Origin: Robertmurraya korlensis
GTDB taxonomy: Bacteria > Bacillota > Bacilli > Bacillales > Cytobacillaceae
Assembly (NCBI RefSeq): GCF_023715225.1
Contig: NZ_JAMBNS010000006.1
Span: 124,001-188,000, forward strand
DNA: 64,000 nt
Direction of reading: 5' to 3'
The notes below the pieces were generated by a model. It did not search any database. It saw only the letters and a list, made by a program, of their open reading frames with translations, and was not told where the DNA came from. Position numbers and translations under genes: made by a program. Positions 44,197 to 52,821 of the stretch are shown piece after piece. Positions within the stretch are counted from its first letter, which is position 1. Each line of letters starts with the position of its first letter.

Positions 44197-45159
44197 ATGA
44201 ACAATTTAACCGTATTTACGCTACCTTCAAGGGCTTATATTTGCGAAGTTGCTCCTCGTGACGGATTCCAAGCCATAAATGATCAATGGATTCCGACAGA
44301 AGAAAAAATATCCATCATTCGATCGTTAGCAGAAACAGGAGTAACTACAATTGAGATTACCTCGTTTGTTCATCCAAAGGCTATCCCTCAATTAAAGGAT
44401 GCAACAGAGGTTGTCAAATCGTGTAATGACTTAAAAAATATTAAATTCAGAGCATTAGTACCTAATGTAAGAGGAGCAGAAAGAGCCATTGAGGCAGGTA
44501 TAAAAAAGATAAAGCTCATGTTATCAGCCACTGACTCACATAGTATCTCTAATGCCAATTGTGAAACGGAAAAAGCACAGAATGGTTTTTATCCGATCGT
44601 TGAATTAGCACAGATGAAGGGGATAAAGGTGGGAGGGTCTATATCCGTTGCCTTTGGATGCCCGTTTGAGGGGAAAGTTCCTCAAGAGAGAATAAATCAG
44701 ATTGTATATAGATACGAATCTATGGGTGTTAAAGAAATTTCATTGGCGGATTCGACTGGTACTGCAAATCCCAAGCAAGTATATGAAATGCTCGGCCATT
44801 TACGTGATACTTTTCCTGATATTTTATTTACTTTGCACCTTCATAATACAAGAGGACTTGCGATTGCAAATGCGGTTAGTGCGTTGCAGCAGGGAATTGT
44901 TCATTTTGATAGTTCGATAGCGGGACTTGGGGGTTGCCCATATTTACCTGGAGCAACAGGTAATGTCGCGACCGAAGATCTAGTTTATGCATTTCATGAA
45001 ATGGGGGTTGAGACGGGAGTGGATCTTAATAGGGTTATCCAAACGGCAAAGTCTGTAAACCAGATGCTAGGATGCAGCAGTGAAAGCTATATGTTGAAAG
45101 CAGGTCCCTCTTCTCATTTACACACAAAGGTAACGACCCAACGGAAAATAGAAAAATAA
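44197..45159 (+). CDS. HMG-CoA lyase-like enzyme
   Basis: A 320-residue TIM-barrel enzyme of the HMGL/pyruvate-carboxyltransferase family. Catalytic Arg-Asp is in CEVAPRDGFQ near 24. The metal-binding TLHLHNTRG is near 213. The lyase-specific cysteine loop AGLGGCPYLPGATGNVATED near 240 is the signature of 3-hydroxy-3-methylglutaryl-CoA lyase, which cleaves a tertiary 3-hydroxyacyl-CoA to acetyl-CoA and a 3-oxo acid. The true substrate here may differ: no leucine-degradation genes are nearby, and its neighbours are a TRAP uptake system and a ThDP/acylating-dehydrogenase pair. ATG 44197 behind AAAGGAG. Confidence 0.85.
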   Translation: MNNLTVFTLPSRAYICEVAPRDGFQAINDQWIPTEEKISIIRSLAETGVTTIEITSFVHPKAIPQLKDATEVVKSCNDLKNIKFRALVPNVRGAERAIEAGIKKIKLMLSATDSHSISNANCETEKAQNGFYPIVELAQMKGIKVGGSISVAFGCPFEGKVPQERINQIVYRYESMGVKEISLADSTGTANPKQVYEMLGHLRDTFPDILFTLHLHNTRGLAIANAVSALQQGIVHFDSSIAGLGGCPYLPGATGNVATEDLVYAFHEMGVETGVDLNRVIQTAKSVNQMLGCSSESYMLKAGPSSHLHTKVTTQRKIEK

Positions 45160-45200
45160 CTGGGTAACTAGATTAGGCTTGTATGTTGGGGAGGGAAATG

Positions 45201-46052
45201 ATGACAAGACCATTTTCAATTGCGCACCTTACTGCACTTAATTGTACTCCAGCTGAAATTATTCATATTGCTTCTAGAGTGGGTTATGATTTTGTGAGTC
45301 TTCGGCCGATTTATATGGGTCTACCGGGAGAGCCCAATTATGACCTTGCAAGCAATAAACAGATGATGGGAGAGACAAAGGCAGCACTTGCAGACACAGG
45401 TTTGAGATTACTGGATATTGAGTTAGCTAGAATTTTTGATGGAATGGATCCATTTAACTACTTGCCAGCATTTGAAGTTGCCGCAGAGTTAGGTGGACGC
45501 CATGTTCTAAGCAGTATTTGGACAGATAACAGGAATTATGCAATTGAGAAATTTGGAGAAATGTGTGATCTTGCCAAGCAATTTGATCTAACAGTTGAAC
45601 TTGAATTTGTCCCAATAGCAAGTGTTAGGACTCTTGCTGATACGCTAGACATTCTTCATTCCGCAAATCGATCTAACGCGGGAATTATGATTGATACGCA
45701 CCATTTCCACCGTTCAGGAGATCAACTAGAGGACCTCCAAAAAATTCCTAGTTCTTACTTTCGTTACTTCCACCTATGCGATGCTCCTTCTCAAGCACCA
45801 TCATCAGTTGATGAAATGAAGCGGATTCTTAGGGAGGAACGTCTCTATGTAGGCGAAGGGGGAATCGATATTGCTGGTATCGTAAACAGTTTACCAGTGA
45901 ATACACCATGCTCGATTGAAATGCCAAATATTAAACGAGTAAAAGAGCTAGGTTTTGAAGAGTACGCCCGACGCTGTTTGGAAACGGCAAAAGAGTTTCT
46001 TTCTATTCATGCAACCGAAGAAAAATCGTTACGTAAAAAAGTCGGACTTTAA
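45201..46052 (+). CDS. Xylose-isomerase-like TIM barrel protein (sugar phosphate isomerase/epimerase)
   Basis: A 283-residue AP-endonuclease-2-type TIM barrel. FSIAHLTALNCTPAEIIHIA is at the N-terminus, metal-ligand glutamates and histidines in TVELEFVPIASVRT, GIMIDTHHFHRSG and YFHLCDAP, and ending in CSIEMPNIKRVKELG. Such proteins isomerise, epimerise or dehydrate hydroxy-keto compounds. The start is ATG 45201 (or 45198), as GGGGAGG lies just before. The frame's first ATG at 45183 has no binding site. It follows the lyase by 41 bases and is probably co-transcribed. Confidence 0.8.
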   Translation: MTRPFSIAHLTALNCTPAEIIHIASRVGYDFVSLRPIYMGLPGEPNYDLASNKQMMGETKAALADTGLRLLDIELARIFDGMDPFNYLPAFEVAAELGGRHVLSSIWTDNRNYAIEKFGEMCDLAKQFDLTVELEFVPIASVRTLADTLDILHSANRSNAGIMIDTHHFHRSGDQLEDLQKIPSSYFRYFHLCDAPSQAPSSVDEMKRILREERLYVGEGGIDIAGIVNSLPVNTPCSIEMPNIKRVKELGFEEYARRCLETAKEFLSIHATEEKSLRKKVGL

Positions 46053-46127
46053 TTATCTGATTAGTTTATATTTTCAGTTATACGGAAAATATTTGATTGC
46101 TATTATTTGGAACAAAAGGTACTATTG

Positions 46128-46141
46128 TGATAACGCTTTCT
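46128..46141 (+). promoter_or_regulatory. cre-like site upstream of the zinc dehydrogenase gene
   Basis: TGATAACGCTTTCT matches the CcpA core palindrome TGWAANCGNTNWCA with two mismatches. It lies 6 bases before operator 5. Confidence 0.45.
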
Positions 46142-46146
46142 TTATT

Positions 46147-46160
46147 TTAGATCGATCTAA
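46147..46160 (+). promoter_or_regulatory. LacI-type operator 5 (dehydrogenase-ThDP operon)
   Basis: TTAGATCGATCTAA, a perfect 14-base palindrome with central CG, 26 bases before the start codon. Confidence 0.7.
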
Positions 46161-46185
46161 TTATTTTTTTGGGTGGTGGTCATTT

Positions 46186-47181
46186 ATGTGGGGATTACAT
46201 TTGAAAAACCCCGGGGAACTAGAACTAAAAGAATTTCCAGTTGAATCCCCTCTTAGAGAAAACGAAGTTAGAATTAAACTCATTTATGGCGGTATCTGTG
46301 GTTCTGATATTGGTGTGTATAAGGGAAAGATTGGTCACGCAAAGTACCCGGTCCGACCTGGTCACGAGTTAGTAGGGAGAGTTATTGAGGTCGGTGAAAA
46401 GGTCGATCTTACCATAGGAACAAAGGTTGTTGTTACACCTAATACGTTTTGCGGCGAATGTGAGAATTGTCAAAGAGGTTATCGTAATATTTGTTCTCAT
46501 AAGGAGTCGCTTGGAGTCAATGTGGATGGGATTTTTTCAGAAGAGATTTCTATTTCATCAAAGTATGTTCTTCCAATTCCTGAGGAATTACAAGATGAAA
46601 AAGCAGTGTTAATTGAACCATTTGCCGTTATAACTCATGCTTTTGAAAAAGCTTTTATTACAAAAGGTACAACGGTCGGAGTCATCGGTTGTGGCACGGA
46701 GGGGATGCTTTCAATCGCTTTAGCCAATTTTCTTGGAGCGAAGGTGACTGCAATAGATATATACCAATCAAAGCTTGAAAAAGTAAAAGCTGCTTTTGGG
46801 GTTAATACCGTTTTAGCTCATGAAGTGAAGGACGAAAAGTTCGATGTTGTAATTGAAGCGGCTGGCGTAAAACAGGCTGTAGAACAAGCGGTACGAGTGG
46901 TTAAACAAGGCGGATCGGTCATTTTGATTGGTCTAACTCCAGAAGCAACTCTGCCAATTGTCCAGATTGTAAGAAATGAAATTACCATTCATGGGTCCAT
47001 CATTTATAACTTTCCAGAAGATTTTTCCAAGTGTGTAGATTATTTACTTAATGATGATTTTGATGTAAAGCCAATTATTTCTAATATTTTCCCTCTTAAA
47101 GAGTTTAAAAAGGCATATATTTACGCCATCTCAGGTCAGTGCGGCAAAATATTATTAGATTTCAAAGGAGGCCATATATGA
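46186..47181 (+). CDS. Zinc-dependent medium-chain alcohol dehydrogenase
   Basis: A 331-residue MDR protein. Catalytic zinc ligands are in GGICGSDIG and GHELVGRV. The structural zinc lobe CGECENCQRGYRNIC has four cysteines. The Rossmann motif is VGVIGCGTEGMLS near 165. It resembles threonine/sorbitol/galactitol-phosphate dehydrogenases, which oxidise a secondary alcohol to a ketone with NAD. ATG 46186 follows GGGTGGTGG, after the operator. A frame open to 45955 runs back through the operator and is not used. It overlaps the next gene by 4 bases. Confidence 0.88.
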   Translation: MWGLHLKNPGELELKEFPVESPLRENEVRIKLIYGGICGSDIGVYKGKIGHAKYPVRPGHELVGRVIEVGEKVDLTIGTKVVVTPNTFCGECENCQRGYRNICSHKESLGVNVDGIFSEEISISSKYVLPIPEELQDEKAVLIEPFAVITHAFEKAFITKGTTVGVIGCGTEGMLSIALANFLGAKVTAIDIYQSKLEKVKAAFGVNTVLAHEVKDEKFDVVIEAAGVKQAVEQAVRVVKQGGSVILIGLTPEATLPIVQIVRNEITIHGSIIYNFPEDFSKCVDYLLNDDFDVKPIISNIFPLKEFKKAYIYAISGQCGKILLDFKGGHI

Positions 47182-48944
47182 AACAGTTAATATCTTATCA
47201 ATTGGTAAATTATCTTGAAGAAAGAGGCATTGAACATATTTTTGGACTTTGTGGTCACACAAATATTGCCGTACTTTCTGCTTTAGAGAATAGCAAAATT
47301 AAGTTTGTAAATGTTAGACATGAGCAAATTGCCGCGCATATGGCGGACGGCTATGCGAGGGTAAAGAAAAAAGCAGCCGTTCTTTTAAGTCACTTAGGTC
47401 CAGGACTCACAAACGCGGCAACGGGAGTGGCGAATGCTGCTTTGGATTCAATACCAATGGTTGTTATTGCGGGCGATGTGCCAACTCATTACTACGGAAA
47501 GCATCCACATCAAGAAGTAAATTTACATGGTGATGCCACTCAATATGAAATTTATCGTCCTTTTGTCAAAAGAGCATGGAGGGTCGATAGCGCACATCTC
47601 TTTCCTGAGATTTTAGAAAAAGCCTTTCAACTAGCTGAAAGCGGCAATCCAGGTCCAGTCTTAATCTCCGTCCCAATGGACATTTTTTCAAAAGAACTAG
47701 AAACCTCTTACTTTGAAAAGCAGAAGCTGAATGCAAAGAATCTTCATAAGCCATCTATTGACAATGAAACAGCAATGAAAATCATCCAAACGCTAGCTGA
47801 AGCAAAAAGTCCGATCTTTTATGTAGGTGGTGGGATCTTATTAGCTGATGCAGCAGATCAGCTTAGAGAACTAGTAGATCGATTGAATATGCCTGTAGCC
47901 CATTCCTTAATGGGAAAAGGCGCAGTTTCTGACGATCATCCATTGACTCTAGGTATGACAGGTTTTTGGGGAACAAAATTTATTAATGACAAATGCAAGG
48001 CCGCAGATTTCGTCTTAGGTTTAGGCACTCGCTTTGCCGAGGCAGATAGTAGTTCATGGGAACCGGAATACACGTTCAACTTCCCTCCAACGAAATTAAT
48101 TCAAATAGATATTGATCCGAGCGAAATTGGAAGGAACTACCCGGTAGAAATTGGTGTAGTAGCCGATTTAAAACAGGCCTTAACCGTGTTAAATCGAGTA
48201 GCCGAAGAAATGTTCCCATATGGAGTACAACGGGATTCCCTCGATACATTAAAAGAAGAAATTGTGAAAAATCGGAATGAGTTCAAGGAAAGCAATCGGA
48301 AGTTTATTGAAGATGAATCATTTCCAATGATGCCACAACGAATTGTTGACGAAGTACGTCAAGTCCTTCCTAAAGATGCTCTTATTACAACGGATGTTGG
48401 ATGGAACAAAAATGGAGTAGGTCAGCAGTTTCCTATCTATGAGGCAGGATCCATTCTTACTCCTGGAGGATACGCGACGATGGGCTTTGGAGCACCAGCA
48501 GCCCTCGGTGCAAAGATTGCTGCACCAAATCGAATTGTTGTCTCATTAGTGGGTGACGGCGGTTTTGGTCAAAATCCAGCTGTATTAGCAACAGCAGCTG
48601 AGGAAAATATCCCAGTTGTATGGGTCATAATGAATAATTTTGCATTCGGCACAATCGCAGGTCTGCAAAAAGCTCATTTTGGTACGACTTTAGGGACTGT
48701 TTTCCAAAAGGATGGAGAACCTTACTCTCCTGATTATGCAGCAATTGCTAGAGCTTACGGGGTGGAAGGGATCAAGGTTCAGTCTGCAGGAGAATTCAAG
48801 CCTACATTAGAAAGAGCCATTAAAGCGAATAAACCAGTCGTTATTGATGTAGCTATGTTGAATAACCCAGTACCTACCGATGGACATTGGAATATTATGG
48901 ACATCTATTCACCTGGGAAAAGTGTACACCACGTTTCTGTCTGA
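47178..48944 (+). CDS. ThDP-dependent enzyme, acetolactate-synthase-like
   Basis: A 588-residue enzyme with the three ThDP-family domains. The catalytic Glu is in VNVRHEQIAAHMADGYAR near residue 50. A central domain lies at about 190-330. The cofactor-binding GDGGFGQNPAVLATAAEE ... WVIMNN lies near 465. It could decarboxylate a 2-oxo acid to an aldehyde or join it to an acceptor. It differs from acetolactate synthase by its FGLCGHTNIAVLSAL N-terminus and has no small-subunit partner. ATG 47178 behind AAAGGAGG, coupled to the upstream dehydrogenase (ATGA). Confidence 0.85.
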   Translation: MKQLISYQLVNYLEERGIEHIFGLCGHTNIAVLSALENSKIKFVNVRHEQIAAHMADGYARVKKKAAVLLSHLGPGLTNAATGVANAALDSIPMVVIAGDVPTHYYGKHPHQEVNLHGDATQYEIYRPFVKRAWRVDSAHLFPEILEKAFQLAESGNPGPVLISVPMDIFSKELETSYFEKQKLNAKNLHKPSIDNETAMKIIQTLAEAKSPIFYVGGGILLADAADQLRELVDRLNMPVAHSLMGKGAVSDDHPLTLGMTGFWGTKFINDKCKAADFVLGLGTRFAEADSSSWEPEYTFNFPPTKLIQIDIDPSEIGRNYPVEIGVVADLKQALTVLNRVAEEMFPYGVQRDSLDTLKEEIVKNRNEFKESNRKFIEDESFPMMPQRIVDEVRQVLPKDALITTDVGWNKNGVGQQFPIYEAGSILTPGGYATMGFGAPAALGAKIAAPNRIVVSLVGDGGFGQNPAVLATAAEENIPVVWVIMNNFAFGTIAGLQKAHFGTTLGTVFQKDGEPYSPDYAAIARAYGVEGIKVQSAGEFKPTLERAIKANKPVVIDVAMLNNPVPTDGHWNIMDIYSPGKSVHHVSV

Positions 48945-48980
48945 TCATTAAGGGGATTTCTTGATTCTGCAAAGCTGAAA

Positions 48981-48994
48981 TAAGATCGATCTAC
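48981..48994 (+). promoter_or_regulatory. LacI-type operator 6 (aldehyde dehydrogenase gene)
   Basis: TAAGATCGATCTAC, 12 of 14 positions of the palindrome, 31 bases before the aldehyde dehydrogenase start. It suggests a further promoter inside the cluster. Confidence 0.55.
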
Positions 48995-49025
48995 TAAGCT
49001 ATCAAATTTGTAGGAGGTAATGTTA

Positions 49026-50459
49026 TTGTCTACCAATGCAGTCAAAAAACAAACCGAACTCACGGAAGAACAACAAAAGGAATTAGATCTTGCGTTTGAG
49101 AAAGCAAAAAAGGCAATGGATACGATTGAGACTTATAGTCAGGAACAACTGGATCGCTTATGCCAGGCAGTCGCATGGGCAGTCTCTAATAAAAAAACTT
49201 TTACTGAATTAGTTGATATGGGAATTGAGGAAAGTAAGCTAGGTGACCATGAGAGTCGCATGGGAAAACGAATGAAAATTCGAGGAATTTTACGAGATGC
49301 CCTCAGGCAAAAAAGCGTTGGTGCGGTTGAGGAAATACCTGAAAAAGGAATTGTAAAATATGCGAAGCCTGTAGGTATTATCGGTTCAATTGTGCCAACA
49401 ACGAATCCTGATCTAACCCCAGCAGGCACAGCTATTTATGCAATTAAGGCAAGAGATGCGGTTGTCTTTTCACCACATCCTCGTTCGAAAAAAACTACTT
49501 TTGAAACGGTTAGGCTCATGAGAGAAGCGCTTGAGAAGGAAGGGGCGCCAGCTGATCTTCTTCAATGCTTAACATTAGTTAATATACCAATGACAAAAGC
49601 GCTTATGTCAAGGGCAGATCTAGTCCTTGCTACGGGTGGGAAAGATATGGTCAAAAGTGCGTATAGTTCAGGGACACCGGCTTACGGTGTAGGAGCTGGT
49701 AACTCAACGATGATCATTGATGATACAGCTGATGTGAAGGAAGCGGCACTAAACACCATGCTAAGTAAAACATCAGATTTTGGTTCTGGTTGTTCAGCGG
49801 ATGGAAATTTAATTATTAGTGACAAAGTATATGAAGCGATGCTAGAAGAATTGGTGAAGGTGGGTGGCTACTTAGCAAATGATGACGAAAAGGCTAGCCT
49901 TCGTTCTGTTATGTGGGATACAGAGGGGCATAGACTTCCTAACACGGTCGCTGTTGCTCCACAACAACTAGCAAAGGAAGCAGGTTTTTCGATTCCAGAA
50001 GATCGAAAATTCATCATTGTAAAAGGCGATCAAATCGGAAAAGAATATCCTTTTTCGGGTGAAAAATTAACTACATTGTTAGCGGTGTATAAATATGAAG
50101 GTGAGTTTGAACATGCGCTTGATATGATGAGAGCCATTTACGAAGTGGGAGGAAAAGGACATTCATGTGGTATTTACTCGTTTGACGACGATCATATTCA
50201 TCGGCTTGGGTTAGCAGCACCAGTGAGCAGGATTATGGTACGTCAAGCCCAGTCAAAAGCAAACGCTGGTTCGTTTACGAATGGTATGCCAATGACATCC
50301 AGTCTTGGTTGTGGAACATGGGGAGGAAATATCATCTCAGAGAACGTGAATCTTAAACATTATATGAACTATACATGGGTGTCGAAACCAATCCCAGAAG
50401 ATAAACCTTCAGATGCGGAGTTATTTGGTGAATTTTTTGATCCAGAGCTAGAAAAATAA
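49026..50459 (+). CDS. Acylating (CoA-dependent) aldehyde dehydrogenase
   Basis: A 477-residue protein of the AdhE/EutE/SauS branch: PVGIIGSIVPTTNPDLTPAG near 110 and AVVFSPHPRSKKTT near 143 are typical of acylating enzymes, and the catalytic cysteine is in SDFGSGCSADGN near 260. It would oxidise an aldehyde to its acyl-CoA with NAD and CoA. Sulfoacetaldehyde dehydrogenase (SauS) is one characterised relative, but no sulfonate genes are seen here. TTG 49026 is spaced 8 bases from AGGAGG. ATG 49020 is only 2 bases away. Confidence 0.85.
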   Translation: MSTNAVKKQTELTEEQQKELDLAFEKAKKAMDTIETYSQEQLDRLCQAVAWAVSNKKTFTELVDMGIEESKLGDHESRMGKRMKIRGILRDALRQKSVGAVEEIPEKGIVKYAKPVGIIGSIVPTTNPDLTPAGTAIYAIKARDAVVFSPHPRSKKTTFETVRLMREALEKEGAPADLLQCLTLVNIPMTKALMSRADLVLATGGKDMVKSAYSSGTPAYGVGAGNSTMIIDDTADVKEAALNTMLSKTSDFGSGCSADGNLIISDKVYEAMLEELVKVGGYLANDDEKASLRSVMWDTEGHRLPNTVAVAPQQLAKEAGFSIPEDRKFIIVKGDQIGKEYPFSGEKLTTLLAVYKYEGEFEHALDMMRAIYEVGGKGHSCGIYSFDDDHIHRLGLAAPVSRIMVRQAQSKANAGSFTNGMPMTSSLGCGTWGGNIISENVNLKHYMNYTWVSKPIPEDKPSDAELFGEFFDPELEK

Positions 50460-50474
50460 GCTAGTTAGATAGAT

Positions 50475-50531
50475 AAAGAGGCAGACTCGTAGAAACAATA
50501 AATTGTGACTTTTGAGTGGCCTCTTTATTTT
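50475..50531 (+). terminator. Intrinsic terminator after the aldehyde dehydrogenase gene
   Basis: AAAGAGGC (50475-50482) pairs with GCCTCTTT (50519-50526), with an inner ACTC/GAGT pairing, then ATTTTC. Confidence 0.65.
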
Positions 50532-50560
50532 CATCTATTATACCTCTGAAGTTAATTGAT

Positions 50561-50581
50561 AGGAGGTGATGCTAAATGTAA
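50561..50581 (+). other. Strong ribosome binding site followed by a minimal AUG-UAA frame
   Basis: AGGAGGTGAT (50561-50570) is a perfect anti-16S match, yet the correctly spaced start codon (ATG 50576) is followed at once by TAA. The alternative ATG at 50569, two bases from the box, opens a 30-codon frame. Either a regulatory start-stop element, a relic of a lost gene, or chance. It lies just before the cre site. Confidence 0.4.
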
Positions 50582-50583
50582 TT

Positions 50584-50599
50584 TTGAAAGCGTATACAA
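50584..50599 (+). promoter_or_regulatory. CcpA cre site upstream of the secreted hydrolase operon
   Basis: TTGAAAGCGTATACAA fits WTGNNARCGNWWWCAW without mismatch, 135 bases before the hydrolase start. Confidence 0.65.
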
Positions 50600-50733
50600 A
50601 CAAGAGGGTGCTTGAAAGCTTTCCATACTTAACTATCCTATTTACACCATTATTAACGTAACAAGAGTGTAGTTAGGAAGTAATAAAAGCGATTCAGTAA
50701 AGTACTTAAAAGGAAACCATGAGGAGGAAGATA

Positions 50734-52815
50734 ATGTCTAAACCTAGGAAGCAATTTAAGATTTTTTTAGCCTTGATTATGGTCGTCATGTTAATACCAA
50801 GCTCTCCCTTTGCATCTGCTGCGAGTGGAGACAACATTACAAAAGCAGAGTTTATCGGGAAAATTTCTAACTATTTCGCGTGGCCACATCCTAGTGATTA
50901 TAACGATATTTGGAAAGCATCACATAAACAGTTCAATGACGTAAAGGCAACTGATCCATTTGGGAAACAGATTGAGGCAGCTTATGAGGAAGGTCTTATA
51001 AGCCCTGATGCTTCAGGCAACTTTAATCCAGATAGTGAGATATCTCGGGAAGATGCAGCTGTCATACTCGTAGATGCATTTAAAATCACAGAGTCAAATC
51101 AGCCTGCACCCTTTACAGACTATGAAATGATAAGTTCCGAGGCTATAGGAAGCGTAAATGCTCTAGTAGAACTAGGCTATATGTCTGGCAAGACAGCAAA
51201 GCTATTTAAACCAAATGAGCCTATTAAAAGATCTGAGGTTAATCAGATTTTTGACAAAATTATCACTGCAATGGTGACTCCTGTCCAAGCTCTTCCTAAA
51301 CAAAACGCAATTGCTCCTAGACGTTACATTAAGTTATATACTCCTACACCAGGCGCTACTATCTACTACACTACTGACGGTTCAACTCCAACTACATCTA
51401 GTCAAATTTATTCAGTAGAATCAAAAGGTCATATAAATGAAATGTTAAGTAATAGTCAATTACCTGAGCGAACAGTGGTATACAAGGCTATTGCTGTAAA
51501 GGACGGAATGATCACAAGCCCAGTCCAGACTTTCACTTGGAAACTTTATCGTCCGGCCGTTGCTGATTTTCAACATGTTGTTATCCAGGAGAAAACGGCC
51601 AATAGTCCTGCAGTTTATCAACTGTATAATGATTCAGAATCTGTCCGTGCCATGGCTTACTACATTGAAGGGCACGAGAGTGGGATCATGTTCGATGCTT
51701 TACAGACCCAGTTTAATGTGAAAAACCTAAAAGAGTATATTGATAAGAACATAGCGACAAAGCCTTACTCTATGATCGTTTCCCATACACATGTCGACCA
51801 TATTATGCAAATTCCTAATTTCTTAAAAGATCATGAGGTTTATATTAATGAGCGTGGGTGGGCAGAGATTTCGAGACAAGTAATTACCAATCCGGAAGAT
51901 CAGGCTAAAGTTAAGAATATCGATGAAGGTGATGAATTTGATCTTGGAGGTAGTAAACTTGATGTCTATGCATTACCGGGTCATAGCAATAGTTTAATCA
52001 TGCTGCAAGATAAAAAAAACGGTCTGTTGTTCGCATCTGATATCTATGGTTGTACCCGCGCCGGTTCAGCAGATAATGTAAACGTATCAGGTGTAAGAGT
52101 AGATCTGCTACTTTCACTTGCACAACAAACTTATTCTAATTATCAAAAAGATGGTGGAAAGGCTACAAAATTATTTACTGGTCACGATGAGACACCACTT
52201 GGAGACAACAATTTAAGATTGTTTGAGGCTGCTTTACAACAAGTAATTGATAGGGGCGAAGCAGGTACATCCCCTACGTTACGTGGAAATAATGATGCTC
52301 CATATAGTCGAACTACAACCATCGGGGATATGTGGACAGATGGAACAAATTGGATTTCGTTAAAGCTTGCGGGTATTATCGGTGATGATACAGAATATTT
52401 AACCTCAAATCCGATCAACTATAACGGAGATACTGGTTATATGAAGTATTCTGTCCTTTCAAATATTGAGTTTGAAGGTGGAGAACTCGTTGGTAAAACC
52501 GTTCAGTTCGCTCCGGATTCTCAACCATTTACTTGGGCTGGTAAAACCATTACCGTTAGCAATTCGTTACCAAATAAATTTGATCCTTGGTCTTATGCTT
52601 ATACGATTAAAGTGCCTGAGGCTAATGATGAAATAACTGTTATACCTACAACAATGTCCACTAAAGTAAAGTCAATAAGAATGAATGGCAAAAAAGTAGA
52701 TTATCGTTCAACTAATAAGGTTTCTGTTGAAGATGGCTCCGTTATTAAGATTGACATAGTAGCACCTGACAAAGTAACAACAAGTACCTATACCTTCACG
52801 GTAGAAAAATATTAA
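50734..52815 (+). CDS. Secreted SLH-anchored metallo-beta-lactamase-fold hydrolase
   Basis: A 693-residue exported protein. The signal peptide is basic, then FLALIMVVMLIPSS, cut near FASAA. Two S-layer homology repeats span about 50-180 (AAYEEGLISPDASGNFNPDSEI; LVELGYMSGKTAKLFKPNEPI). A chitobiase-type beta module (PTPGATIYYTTDGSTPTTSS) is near 205. A metallo-beta-lactamase domain spans about 270-520, with SHTHVDH near 350, PGHS, and late ASD and GHDE ligands. The C-terminal 90 residues form a cadherin-like beta sandwich. ATG 50734 behind AGGAGGAAG. The enzyme should sit on the cell surface. Substrate unknown; an ester or lactone is plausible given the esterase that follows. Confidence 0.85.
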   Translation: MSKPRKQFKIFLALIMVVMLIPSSPFASAASGDNITKAEFIGKISNYFAWPHPSDYNDIWKASHKQFNDVKATDPFGKQIEAAYEEGLISPDASGNFNPDSEISREDAAVILVDAFKITESNQPAPFTDYEMISSEAIGSVNALVELGYMSGKTAKLFKPNEPIKRSEVNQIFDKIITAMVTPVQALPKQNAIAPRRYIKLYTPTPGATIYYTTDGSTPTTSSQIYSVESKGHINEMLSNSQLPERTVVYKAIAVKDGMITSPVQTFTWKLYRPAVADFQHVVIQEKTANSPAVYQLYNDSESVRAMAYYIEGHESGIMFDALQTQFNVKNLKEYIDKNIATKPYSMIVSHTHVDHIMQIPNFLKDHEVYINERGWAEISRQVITNPEDQAKVKNIDEGDEFDLGGSKLDVYALPGHSNSLIMLQDKKNGLLFASDIYGCTRAGSADNVNVSGVRVDLLLSLAQQTYSNYQKDGGKATKLFTGHDETPLGDNNLRLFEAALQQVIDRGEAGTSPTLRGNNDAPYSRTTTIGDMWTDGTNWISLKLAGIIGDDTEYLTSNPINYNGDTGYMKYSVLSNIEFEGGELVGKTVQFAPDSQPFTWAGKTITVSNSLPNKFDPWSYAYTIKVPEANDEITVIPTTMSTKVKSIRMNGKKVDYRSTNKVSVEDGSVIKIDIVAPDKVTTSTYTFTVEKY

Positions 52816-52821
52816 ATATCT

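Noticed and set aside
44012-44200. 62-codon frame before the lyase gene
   Set aside because: It runs through two palindromes, a cre-like site and operator 4, and has no ribosome binding site; the region is regulatory.
45666-45676. AATCGATCTAA inside the TIM-barrel gene as a seventh LacI-type operator
   Set aside because: Intragenic with three mismatches over the full 14 bases; the similar stretch near 47876 in the ThDP gene was rejected for the same reason.
45955-46185. Upstream extension of the zinc dehydrogenase
   Set aside because: It overlaps the preceding gene and crosses the perfect operator at 46147-46160; MWGLHLKN at 46186 is a normal MDR start.
49026-50459. Taurine/sulfoacetaldehyde pathway, from the SauS-like dehydrogenase plus a ThDP enzyme
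   Set aside because: No taurine aminotransferase, Xsc-type N-terminus, phosphotransacetylase or sulfite exporter is present, and an HMGL-type lyase does not fit that route.
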